From Scortum barcoo (taxonomy: Eukaryota; Chordata; Actinopteri; Centrarchiformes; Terapontidae), in assembly GCA_023238725.1 (NCBI GenBank), contig CM041546.1, positions 13,198,528 through 13,262,527 of the forward strand: a stretch of DNA of 64,000 bases, written 5' to 3'. The notes beneath the pieces are model-generated. The model saw only the letters and a list, made by a program, of their open reading frames with translations. It was not told where the DNA came from and did no database searches. Each line of letters begins with the position of its first letter. Within the stretch, counting starts at the first letter, position 1. The position numbers were made by a program, and so were the translations under genes. Shown here one piece after another: positions 1-10,320 of the stretch.

Positions 1-2312
1 GGTGCTGGTGTATACAGTGACTATCATTTTATTCCAAGTACATATAATAAAGACGTGGAGGACAGAAATGGAGGAGCCCAGTTAAAGAGTTACCACCCAT
101 TTGCGACGCTCTAAGAAGTAAAGCAAACGTGCCCACATTGAGGCAGGGATCATTTCGTTAGTCAACAGTATACGTGGCAGTCTATTTATTTTGACAGGGT
201 TGTTGTACAAAAATCCAATAGGAAAGCAGAAATCTGGGGGCAGACATTTGACAAGCACACACAAGCAGACTAAGCGCGAGGAGAAGGGCTGAAGCTGTGC
301 AAGCAACAGCATACAGTCTGAGCAGAAGCAGAGCTAAGAGTAAGCAGGGGCTTTTTGAGTGCGATAACAGGGTTTTGAGGGAAAGCGTTACATAATCTGA
401 GGTCAATATCAAGCTCAAGTTCAAGTCATGCTCTCAAACTGAATGAATAAAGTTAGGAATAAAGCTCCATAGTGTTGCTGCTTGTTCACTGTTCTCCTGC
501 ACACTCAGGGTAAAAGTAAAAGCCGAGCACTCGGTAGCTCTGTCCAGTAATGATGACAGAGGAAACAATGAGGTCATATGACAAAGCATGCCCAGCACAT
601 CTGCATTCCCCCCTCACTAAATCATCTTTAAGTGCACGTGCACACACACCCACATACACACAAAGACACACGCACACAAACAATCCCAGACTCAAGCACT
701 CTGACTTATATGGTGATTAGTACTTTTTGCATTATTCTCTACTCTTACTACCACTGAGAGGTAGCACATTCATGTTTGTAGAGTGCGTCGCTCTTAAACT
801 GATGATACAGCGTGGGAAAAGAGAGGGAAGCAGACCGGTGTGGCTGGAGGCAGGGGAGAAGAGAGGAGGAGGAGTGGGGGACTCAGACAGATGAGGGGCC
901 AGTGGTCTGTGTGTGGTGTGTGAAGATCTCTGCCCAAGTGCGAGGGGAAGTGTGTGTACTTCGTCAAGTCTGTATGTGCCGTCGAATTGGGTTTCGCACT
1001 TCTCACCTCTCACACATTCCCACCTGTCACCAAGGGTAAATATATACACACTCAGAAATGTCATTCAGCCTGCATGGAGATGACCAGGCTCTTCACTGTA
1101 CGCACTGTATGTACTGCACACACTGTGTGTATGTGCGCGGTCATTGTTTCAGGGGCTGCAAATGGACTTTTTAAGTGGCACTGTGTAAAATCAGATCAAG
1201 GACGTCACTGTGCAGGAAACATTTTCACCTTTTGGCAGCAGAAGCTTTCTCACCCATCAGACAGGAACAGATCATTTAATATATATTTCAAGTTATAGTT
1301 GAACCACAACATCAGTCTATACATTGTACATACAGAATTGTCTAAATCACATGTTGTTTATTTTTATATATTAGGTTACAGATATTGTTTCTCTCATATG
1401 CAGTCATGGATTCAAGTACTCAAGAGTACTATACTTAAGTACAATCTTTGGTATTGACATTTTTCAGTTTTAATAATCCAACATTTTAAGAAGATTTACT
1501 AAGTGATTACTTATTTTAAAAAGTACCACAACACATTACACTATAAATACTTTATAATGGAAGGTATAATTTGTTGCATCTTTAAAGGTAGTTGAACCAT
1601 GATTTCTTGTGGGAGACTACTGAGAACCAACAAAAAATTACCCAAGATCAATGAATGTATAGATTACGTCTTAAAACACAAATAAACTCAAATAGACAAA
1701 TGAAAAAACAAATTAATTTGGTTCCACTTCCCATGATGTATGTATAAAATGGCTCTACATCATTAAAGAATAATGTCAGATTTAAAAGATGGGTAAATGG
1801 ATATGTAGCTCCAGGAACTTTATAAATAAAACTCTGCTCCTTCTTAAAGGTTTAGATTATTTCAGGCAACAAACAGACCTGCAGACACTGGTTGACCTCT
1901 GTTGGCTCTGAGTTGAGAGCCGTCTTGCGGACCATTTGGGAGCCACGGAGGGGGCTTCTAAAGTGACTGCCAGTTGTTAGACTTTAGAAATTACCTGAAC
2001 AGACAAACCTGTGACCAAAATGTTCAAATTCACACAGACCTGACCACACGGGGACTCACACGTACACAGATAGACAGATAGACAGATGGTCAGGGTCAGG
2101 GGTCAAAGGGCAGAGGGCAGAGGAAGCATTTGGGACGAGGGGAGATGAGGGAAGAGGGGAGGAGAGCAGGAGTGAGGAAAGGAAGAGAGGATGGAGGGAA
2201 GGAGGAGGGTACTAAGTGCTGACAGGCTGCATACAGCTGCGCTTTGGCACTCAACGAAACCAAGGACCATTCCTCTCCGTCAGTCATGCCCAGGCAGAGG
2301 GACAGTACTGTA

Positions 2313-2314
<2 letters not shown>

Positions 2315-2349
<35 letters not shown>
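2315..2349. repeat. (GT)n microsatellite
   Basis: An uninterrupted GT dinucleotide run of about 17 units. It produces spurious Val-Cys open frames on the plus strand and Thr-His frames on the minus strand. Confidence 0.95.
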
Positions 2350-2351
<2 letters not shown>

Positions 2352-2798
2352 AGAAAGACAGAGTATTGGCTCGGGTTCAGCAGTGTCACTTAGTGGAGTT
2401 CAACCTGCATTCCTGCTGCAGTTCCTCCTTGATGAATACCCGTCTTTCTCTTTGCAGTCTTCTCTGCACACTTTGCAAGAAAGTGCACACAAGCATTAGT
2501 GTGCATGCATGCAAAAACACGTCCTCCTATTATTGCGCACGGTGCCATATCATCGTATTGCCATCTCTCCCTTTGTTATAGCCACCCACCCCACTTTCCG
2601 CCTGACACGCACACACACACACACGCGTGAAAATAAGGAGGTGGAGATAAACAGAAAGTTGGGACACATTAGACGCTAATTAGTGCGCCAGTATAACAGG
2701 GAAGTCGGAATTCGCGCTCCCGCCCTGTGGTGATGTTGTCTATTGTCAGAACAATAGTGCCATTTGACAGATATTCCAATAACCCAATGCAGAAGACT

Positions 2799-2834
2799 GT
2801 GTGTGTGTGAGAGAGAGAGAAGAGAGAGAGAGAT
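2799..2834. repeat. Compound (GT)n(GA)n microsatellite
   Basis: A short GT run at 2799-2808 passes directly into a GA run to about 2834 with one phase slip. Confidence 0.9.
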
Positions 2835-3499
2835 GAAAGCAGCGCTGTTCGGTGCATTCATCACATACAGTCATCTCCCTGTATGTAACATGATAATATG
2901 AATTCCAGGTGTGCATTGGCAAGTCATCTAATGACAATTGGCTACAAACGACAGACGGCTCGTGCACGTGCGCGCACGTACACACACACACACAGTCCAG
3001 AGTCCAAACGCACCAAAACAGTGTGAAACTCAGCAGCAGGTGTTTGTAGTTTTTCCCCGACTGTCACTTCAGATAATGATGTGACTGTCCCGCACTATAT
3101 CCAGTCATAACGGTCATCTTCCACACACACACACACATGTGGCACAGACAGATGTGCCGCCGTTTGTCTCTATTGTGTTAGCAGGGGAGGCCTGAGGGGG
3201 AGATGAGAGGAAGAGGGGTGAGGCTGGCTGGGGGCCAAGCTCTGAATTTTAGGTTTTGCAGAATGACAAAGACCCCCCACCCATGCGGTACAGAGGGTGA
3301 TCCTCACTGGTGCGCGGACACAGAGGAAGATTTGACCTACAATGTGCTGAGAAAGCTACAGTTTGAGCTGACACATCGGATCTGTGTCATCACGGGGACA
3401 AATAAAAGCCTCATCAGAAACCGCTCTTGCGCAAAATTGAGTGAAGTTGCAACATTAGGTCATGGTAAAAAAATGGAAATCATAATTTCTGTCACTTAC

Positions 3500-3581
3500 T
3501 CAACTCTTTCAAGAGTTCCTCGAAGTTCTCAGAACTCTTCATCTCCCAGGTTCCGGCGAAATCAGGGATTTTGCGCTCCAT
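3500..3581 (-). CDS. crabp2: Cellular retinoic acid-binding protein, first coding exon (partial gene)
   Basis: The minus strand reads ATG at 3581-3579, then 27 codons beginning MERKIPDFAGTWEMKSSENF and continuing EELLKEL, then a consensus donor GTAAGT directly after 3500. This N-terminus (IPDFAGTW, SSENFEELLK) is the hallmark of the CRABP branch of the intracellular lipid-binding proteins, and the intron falls in the family's usual place after about 25 residues, phase 1. CRABPs are roughly 137-residue cytosolic beta-barrel proteins that carry retinoic acid to nuclear receptors or to degrading enzymes. Exons 2-4 would lie to the left. I searched 1-3499 by eye and found no exon 2, so the gene probably continues past the window edge. 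The MERKIPDF start is my recollection of fish crabp2 rather than crabp1, so the paralogue name is less sure than the family. The phase-1 codon starts with A, where other CRABPs usually have G (glycine). Confidence 0.82.
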
Positions 3582-4478
3582 GTTCGGCTACAGGTAGCTG
3601 CGGATTAATGTGAACTGTCAGGTCCAAGTGCGCTCTGCGTCTGTGTCTGAGCTTCTGGAGCCAAAACTGCTCCAGCTGTCCCTTCTGCGCCCGGTGGTTT
3701 TAACTCTGCCTGTCCACTTACTTCTGCCCTCTCCCCTCTTGGATGAGTGAGCGACTGTCTGATACAGAGAGCTGATGTACCTGTGCGCGTTCAAAGCGGC
3801 TGCGCTACAAATGAATGGCACGGACGGCAAAGATAGTTGTGTGGGGATTCGCACGCCCCTTTCTGTCCGGGCACGCCCCGCAGGCCAACAGGTCCGCTGT
3901 GCCGCAACCTGACCACGCCCCTGCAGGCTACATGCGCCCTCCAGAGCTGCCCGCACAGCCGGGTAGCAGTTTGGAGACGCCTCTCATCCGGGCGCGCATC
4001 TTGAATCAGCCACGTTGACCGCACCCCGGCGCTCCGGAGACACCTCTGCAGACTGGATGTAATCTTATATATGACACTAAGGTGTATTTTGTGCTTTGCC
4101 ACGTTGAAATGCAGCCAGTTATGGCTGAAGGAGTGACTCCAGTGTGAACATTAGAAGCGCACAACAGAGAGGATGTCAGCCAGGCCGGTCTGTTGACAGA
4201 ACATGTCGTCTTGGCAGGGCGGTGCGAAGGAAGAGCCAGTCAACTGCCAGACTGAATGGATGGCAGAGCTGCTGTGTGTGTGTGTGTGTTTGCGAGGAGA
4301 TAGACAGAGAGAGAGAGAGAGGCCAAGTTGTCCCCCAGCCTCCTGTGCGGCTCGACGCTGTGTCATAAAAATAAAAGCGGTGGTAATGGGATACAGCTTC
4401 TGGCCTCGACCGGTGGGCTATCCATTTAACGGGGCCTGCGTCAGAGGAAAAAACACCCCGAACCCGTGAGGGAGGCAA

Positions 4479-4511
<33 letters not shown>

Positions 4512-4700
4512 AGAGCGGGCAGAGATTAAAATAAGAGGCTTGATTGGCGCAGGTCGGCGGTGTCTCCTCAGAGCCTCTCGCCCCCCGCTGCTCGGACGGA
4601 AGAAAGGGGAGAGAGGAGGAGGAGACGGGGGGCATTTGGAACAGTGCGCCAGACGGGCCAGTGCTGCGGGGTCAGGGGCCCGCGGGGTCGGAGGTAGTCC
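3582..4700 (-). promoter_or_regulatory. GC-rich upstream region of the crabp2-like gene
   Basis: The DNA upstream of the crabp2-like start codon is GC- and CpG-rich compared with the AT-rich flanks. It contains GC-box-like GGGGCGTG/CACGCCCC elements near 3851-3925. A TTAAAA TATA-like element lies on the minus strand near 3700, about 120 bases before the ATG. No retinoic-acid response element could be called with confidence. A (GA)n tract interrupts the region at 4479-4515. Confidence 0.45.
4479..4515. repeat. (GA)n microsatellite
   Basis: A GA dinucleotide run with one AGG interruption, within the GC-rich region upstream of the crabp2-like gene. Confidence 0.9.
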
Positions 4701-4837
4701 TATAAAGAACACGCACAGTCACACACACACACTCGCGCACACGCTGATGATGGATGGCAAAGGGACAAAGCCGACGTTAACTATTGACTCTTGATGGATG
4801 ATCCCATCCGCCACACTGCACGGCGAATTAGCGCGAG
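4701..4837 (+). promoter_or_regulatory. Possible divergent TATA promoter with noncoding first exon
   Basis: A TATAAA element begins at 4701 on the plus strand, and a consensus splice donor follows (GCGCGAG then GTAAGA after 4837). Any first exon between roughly 4730 and 4837 would hold only a 15-codon open frame starting at 4747, so it would be noncoding or leader sequence. No matching coding exon was recognised in the next 8 kb. It could be a divergent lncRNA from the crabp2 promoter or the 5' exon of an unknown gene. Confidence 0.3.
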
Positions 4838-5789
4838 GTAAGAAGAAGGAGGAGGAAGAGGAGAGGAGGGCCTCAGGAGAGCACATCCCTCCCCACACCC
4901 ACCCCCCCCACCGCATCAAACCACAGGCCACACGTGCACACCCTGCTAATACACCGGCTCAGTGTCAGACGTATAACAAAGACACCCTGACTAACAAAGG
5001 TGAGAAACAGCCTCAGATGGTAACGCGATATGCGCTTTTACGCACAGACCTGCGTCCAAATCCAGCGCCTCGCATCGGGCCCGGCGGCTCTGCTTGTTGA
5101 GAACAAAGCTCCCTCACATTGATTCCACACACACGCACACACTCCTCTTTGGCCACACACTGTGCCACAATCACAGCATGTCCTCACAAGTCTCCTCCTG
5201 GTCCAAATAACAGAGGTGAGCCATTAGATAGCCACATCAGACTGTGATTTCCTTTCCAATCTCCCATCATCCCCTTTTCTTTCCTGTCATTCACTTTTTG
5301 CAGTCGTTAACTCTAAGGATACTGAAGTTCAGGTTGATAAGAAAAGTGCTTTTTAAAGGACAACATAGATCCACATTTCATACAAGTTCATAGATATTTA
5401 AGCACAGCATTGGTCTGCCTCACTGCTGCTATGGTGGTCCGATGAACACAGCCTGCTCAGAAAGAGGGGAATTGATCATGCCCCCGGGTTTGAAAGTGAC
5501 TGCTGCAAACACAAAGGTCACAATAGAGAGCTGTCTAGTGTTAAGGAATATTCATCTTCAGCTTAAGGCCATTAGCGTATTACCATGACACAACAAGAAA
5601 ATGCATCAAAGGCCTTTGAATGGGACAGGCAGCCATGCAGCGCAGCACAGCGACGGCCTCACCCATCTTGTGTGCGTGCTGTTTAGGCGGGGGCGGCTTG
5701 ATAAAGAGCTCTGAAATGTGTGTGATGCTGCATGTCAGCACGTGATGACAAAGCACCGGTCTGCATTCAGGTCCATTCGACCATGCTCT

Positions 5790-6250
5790 GCTCCTCTCAA
5801 CCTTTCTCTCTCTCTACTCATTCCTTCCCTCCATTCCCCCCATTTTTCCTTTCTGCCTTTACTTCACGCAACTTTCTCTTCACCGCCACCACCCCCTTCT
5901 CCTCTCCCCTCTTTCTCCTTTTCTTCCTCCTCCTCCTGTCAAGCTTTTGTTCTTTTGTGCTGTTCTGACACATTCCTCAAGCACGTTGAAGTGAGGGAGA
6001 AGGGGAAAACAGAAGGGGAGAGGATGGAGAGGGGAAGAAAAAAAAGGGGGGGTAAAAGTTAGTGAGAAAGTTAGAGACTGAAGTGCAGGTCATTTGTTAT
6101 CCCATTGTTGTGGAGAAAAAGAGAGGGAGAGTGAGTCAGCAAAGGGAGACAGATACTGAGAGAGGAGATCAAAGGCAAACAGACAGTGACAGAGATGGAG
6201 AGGTTGAGAACAGCGAAAGAATGAAGGAGACAGATATGTAAAGAGAGACT
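5790..6250. repeat. Paired polypyrimidine and polypurine tracts
   Basis: The plus strand is almost pure C/T from about 5790 to 5940 and then becomes almost pure G/A from about 5992 to 6250, including an A8G7 run near 6040-6053. The open frames here are low-complexity artefacts (Ser/Pro/Phe or Glu/Arg/Lys rich). Confidence 0.8.
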
Positions 6251-7433
6251 CCTCTGTCTTCGGAGGGGTAAGAAGTATTAGTTTGCCCCTCAGGTGCCAA
6301 CTTTATTTCAATCATCTTTATTTCCTCATGTTCCCCTTCCAACCATTATTTGCCTTCGTACTGCTGACATCTTTTGTTCTGTCCTCATCTTTCTGCGCTC
6401 GGTCTCACACTGAAAATCTTGTTGGTAACTGATATCGCCAGCTGCCAACGCAGAGATTCACAGGATGTGCCACGAGCGAGCAAAACAAACAGAACTGGGA
6501 CCTGTTTACAGTGATGTTTGACTCTTGTCAGCCCGAGTTCACAGCAGAAATGCAACTGATGATACTAGAGAGGAGGAGAGAAATAAACAGCAGTATTAGT
6601 GCAGAAAATGACCTAATGCTATTCTGGAAAATTAATCAGCAGTATTTATGATAATTAATCATTTGATGTGAGGATTTTCTACTTTACTTTGATATTATTT
6701 TAAATTGAGTATATTTTCGTTTTAAACTAAAAACAAAACAAGCCGTTTAAAGATGCCACCTTGGACATTTCTCACTGCATTTTATAGACTGATGATTAAT
6801 CTATGAATAAAAAAATGATCAAAATATTTGTCAGTAATGAAAATAGTCATTAATTCCTGTTCTAATTGTTCATATCCATCTATTTCGTGTTTTTCTGTTG
6901 ATATAATTCAAACAGACAATCACAAGTCGATTTAAAAAAGCAGTTGTATCAGTCGCAGCAGCAGTGACCATAAGTATGTGTGTTTCCCTCTGTGTCTCTT
7001 TGGTTTTATGGGGCCTCATTCATTCAAATCAGACTGAGCCTTGTATCAACACTCACCGGGGTGAACCGTACAATAACTCCAAGCTCACTTCCTCCTGTGC
7101 TGCTTATTGTTTCCTATTTCCTCTTCTTATTCAAATGACACAGATTTGAACCATATCTGTGCAACATCAGGACTGTCTACAGACTATTTATTGTCCCAAA
7201 GAGAGCTTATCTGGGAGTGGAATGGGAAACTACAAGCACCAAGTTCCACCTCATGCAACATTTACAGTGGTGTACATGTTGCATTCGCTGTTTCTTTTTG
7301 TTTGTGTTTTTTTTTTTGTCATTGAGAAACTTGTCTGCACAAGTTGGAGCTTGTGCGTGTGAACGTGTGTGTGATCAGCCGATAGTTAAGTCACACTTCA
7401 GTGGAATTCTCTATCATCCAGATGACCTGCAGT

Positions 7434-7458
7434 AAAAAAAAAAAAAAAAAAAAAAAAA
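7434..7458 (+). repeat. Poly-A run of 25 bases
   Basis: An uninterrupted A homopolymer. It may be the tail of an old retrotransposed sequence, but no target-site duplication or recognisable element body was identified upstream. Confidence 0.85.
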
Positions 7459-8090
7459 CGCTCACCCCCACTAACCCCGGTAATCCCAGATGTGAACTTG
7501 ACCCTGGCCTTCCCCACCGCCAACTCCTGGAAGTCATTATCACTGGCCTTTACCCTCAGAGGAAGCCAGTGGGCAGAATGTGCACATGCACACAGACAAA
7601 AGTGCCACAAATTACAGTATCTTTCTTTTGTGATTTACTCCAGTGTCAACGGAGGAGTTTGGACTTCCCCAAGGGGCCATAAAATAAATCTGAAGGCTTG
7701 AGCAAAGAGTAACTGGACAGGAAAAAGAAAAAAAACTGCTGCGTGACACAAAGTGGTGTCCTTTTCTTTCATCCTTGCTCTCCTCTTAAATTGCTGGATA
7801 GCCATGCTTCCTTCGGCCTCTGAAAATTACAGTCCGACATGCAACGATCACTCAGAGGCACATACAGCGAGACGCCGAGTCAAGAGGGACGTTTCATTCA
7901 CAGCAGTTGCACAACAAACAGCCGTAGCAATGCGCGCACTCGCAGCCAAACAGTGTGTGCGGGGCTGCTGGCACGCTGACCCGGCAAACCATGTGGGTTT
8001 GATTAGGAGGAGATGGCAGCGGTTAACTACGCATGTGAAAATGAGAGGCAGGGAATGAGGGAGACCAAAAGGGGGCAGAGAGGAAAAGAT

Positions 8091-8095
<5 letters not shown>

Positions 8096-8132
<37 letters not shown>
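8096..8132. repeat. (GA)n microsatellite
   Basis: An uninterrupted GA dinucleotide run of about 18 units. It gives rise to Ser-Leu repeat frames on the minus strand. Confidence 0.95.
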
Positions 8133-8136
<4 letters not shown>

Positions 8137-10075
8137 GTGCTTGTGATATTGTGCATGTAGAGTGATGTGTGTCGTCACAGAAACTGCAGATAAAGTTATT
8201 TTTTTCACGGCAGGACGAGCCCTTTGCTGTGTGTATGTATGCCTGCTTGTGCATGCCGAACAGCTGCATGTTTGTGTTGTGTGTTGAAATCTCCCTCTAG
8301 CAGGCATGTGTTGCTCATTTATTCTTCTTCTTCTCTTCTTGGGTAAAATGGGATTTTACAGGAATCAAACAGGAGGACTCAGACGCAAATTATTGCTCAC
8401 TTTCCTGCCCACACACATCGCGTCACCATACCCAGAAATCTTTGTCTGCAGAGCATATCAGAGTGGACAGTGTGTGTGTGAGTGTGTGTGTATCCCAGAT
8501 GCCTGGGCAGTTGCACCCAGACGCCTGAATTACTCACACTCTATTCCTTTTGTCCTTCAGTCCCCCCCCCCAACTCCTTAAATCTTTCTTCCCTCCCCCT
8601 CGAGTCTTTGTGGTTCTAATTATCGCGCTCATTTGTTATGAGCTGGTCTCAGCAGGGGCAGAGCGAAGTTATATTAGGAGGGCGCAGAGCTGAACATCTG
8701 CTGAATTTAATCCGATTTGAAATAAATGTTTATGTTTCCAAGTTATGTTCAATTTGGTCCCTTTCACACATCCATCTCTTCCAAACCTCCCTTCTGTTTT
8801 TGCAGTTTGTCCACTCTGCCGCCACCTCCTACAGTTTAACGGGCCCCTTCGAGGTGCTACATGACAACGGCACTGTAAAACAGCATTGTGTGGGGCTGAA
8901 TGATTCTGGAATTGCTTTATGCTTGACAGGAAGACGGAGGACAACAGAAGGGAGGGGCTGAGGAGAGGAGGGGAGAAAAGGAGAGGTCAGATATGTGAGG
9001 AGTGGAAGGAAAGTAGATGGAGGCGTTTGCGAGAAAGGTTGTGTGAAGTTACAGTGAGGCGAGGTCAATGGGAGAAGATGGTAAAATGAAGGGAAAGCTG
9101 AGAAGGAAAACAAGCGCCGGTTCCCATACTGTCACCGCTTTTCACCTCATTATATGTCCACGTGTTTTGTTTTTCTCAAAACCCCCCAAAAAAGTTCAAT
9201 AAAAGTGCAGCTCTGTTTTTTTTCATCGTGTTACTCCCCCTTCTTCTCGCATCCCACTGCACTGCCCCTCCACCCTCACACCGCCTCTCACTCCGCACTC
9301 ATTCTTTTATTCCCCCGTAGCCTTTCCTCTTTGACCTGAGTTAACGATTGTTGTTCGCTTTTGCTTTTTCCTCCGCCATGACTGTGTGTGTCAGCAGTCA
9401 GCGTGTGTGTGACTATGCATGACTACATGTGCGTGTGTGAGACTCTGTGATGAGGTCATAGATTAGGAATGGGCATAGTTAAATACTTCACTGGAGGTCA
9501 ATGTCTGGTCACTGCTACTGTATGTGACCAGTGTGGGACCCTCACCTGAAGAAATGGTAACATATTTATGTGTTTTATTGTTTTGTGTTTTTTTAAATGG
9601 TCTTGAATACAGCACTCAACAGATATCGCTCCCCGGTGCCTCCAGGCAGAAAACAGAAAAGTAATATCAAGTTTAGGTGCGTCCTTTAACTTCTTCATGA
9701 TCCAATGACTTTGCCAGCAGCCTGTGAGAAAATGAAAGCTGAATCATAAAATAAAAAAATATTTTAGTTTACAACAATAAATTGTTCCTCTGTGGGAATG
9801 GAAAGTTCTGTAAGTTTTACAAAACCAGGGCTGAATTTCTTTCCCAAGGCAGCTGATGCCTTGAGCTTCAATGTGCACCATAAAAACAACTTAAAAAACA
9901 TTCAGTTGTGCTGAACACTTAGTTTCTCTTTTTTTCTCTGAGACCTAGGAGCAAAAATAAGAGCTTGTTGGTGGATTTGGACACTTAGGTTTCATCGCTC
10001 ATTTTCTACTTTAGTGAAACTAACTGATGACAGTGTCTTGAGTTGTTTACACTGAGAATATTATCAAATAAAAAA

Positions 10076-10320
10076 ACAAATCAAATTTATTTATTTAAAG
10101 CCCAAAATCACAAACATCGTTTGCCTCAGAGGGCTTTACAATCTGTACAGTTGTGACACCCTCTGTCCTTAGACCCTCGAACCGGGTCAGGAAAAACTTC
10201 AAAAAACCCTTTATGGGAAAAAGAAGAAACCTGAGGAAGAGCCACAGATGAGGGATCCCTCTCCCTGGGACAGACAGACGTGCAATAGATGCCACATGTA
10301 CAGAGAACATCATCATCAAT
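10076..10320. mobile_element. Dispersed teleost repeat (SINE/MITE-like, nonautonomous)
   Basis: The segment running TTTATTTAAAGCCC, CTCAGAGGGCTTTACAATCT, then the GAGGGATCCCTCTCCC portion and the GTGCAATAGATG end, resembles an interspersed repeat I recall as common across teleost genomes. It encodes no protein. The family name is not certain from memory, and repeat masking would settle it. Confidence 0.6.

Larger units (their letters stand above)
1..3499. other. Probable crabp2 intron 1; no coding exon seen
   Basis: Lies downstream (minus sense) of the crabp2-like exon 1. It holds microsatellites, a purine-rich stretch at about 2090-2210 and CA/GT-rich DNA, but no open frame resembling CRABP exons 2-4. 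A TTTATT near 29-34 could be a minus-strand AATAAA, but nothing else supports a gene end there. Confidence 0.4.
5001..10070. other. Intergenic DNA without a recognised gene
   Basis: Holds the Y/R tracts at 5.8-6.25 kb, an AT-rich stretch at 6.6-6.95 kb, a 25-base poly-A run and a (GA)n microsatellite. Several AG acceptor-like sites occur (for example TTTTTGCAG ending at 8804), but no exon chain with a recognisable protein could be built on either strand. Confidence 0.5.

Noticed and set aside
794..1064. Overlapping open frames on both strands around 0.8-1.3 kb
   Set aside because: CA/GT-rich and Pro/Ser/His-rich composition, no conserved domain, no exon structure. They lie in the probable crabp2 intron.
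2096..2581. Frames rich in Val-Cys or Thr-His repeats
   Set aside because: They are translations of the GT microsatellite and the adjoining purine-rich DNA.
3203..3613. A 136-codon plus-strand frame overlapping crabp2 exon 1
   Set aside because: The minus-strand CRABP reading is strongly recognisable with a correct donor; the plus-strand frame has no similarity to any family I know.
4176..4712. A 178-codon minus-strand frame in the GC-rich region
   Set aside because: Mostly Ser-Leu and Pro repeats from GA-rich DNA, no recognisable domain. It is an artefact of composition.
7753..8058. A 101-codon frame with a hydrophobic start resembling a secreted peptide (RRRVKRD cleavage-like motif)
   Set aside because: It begins at a GTG rather than an ATG in the sequence, ends in low-complexity DNA and matches no peptide family. 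Conservation would be needed to reconsider it.
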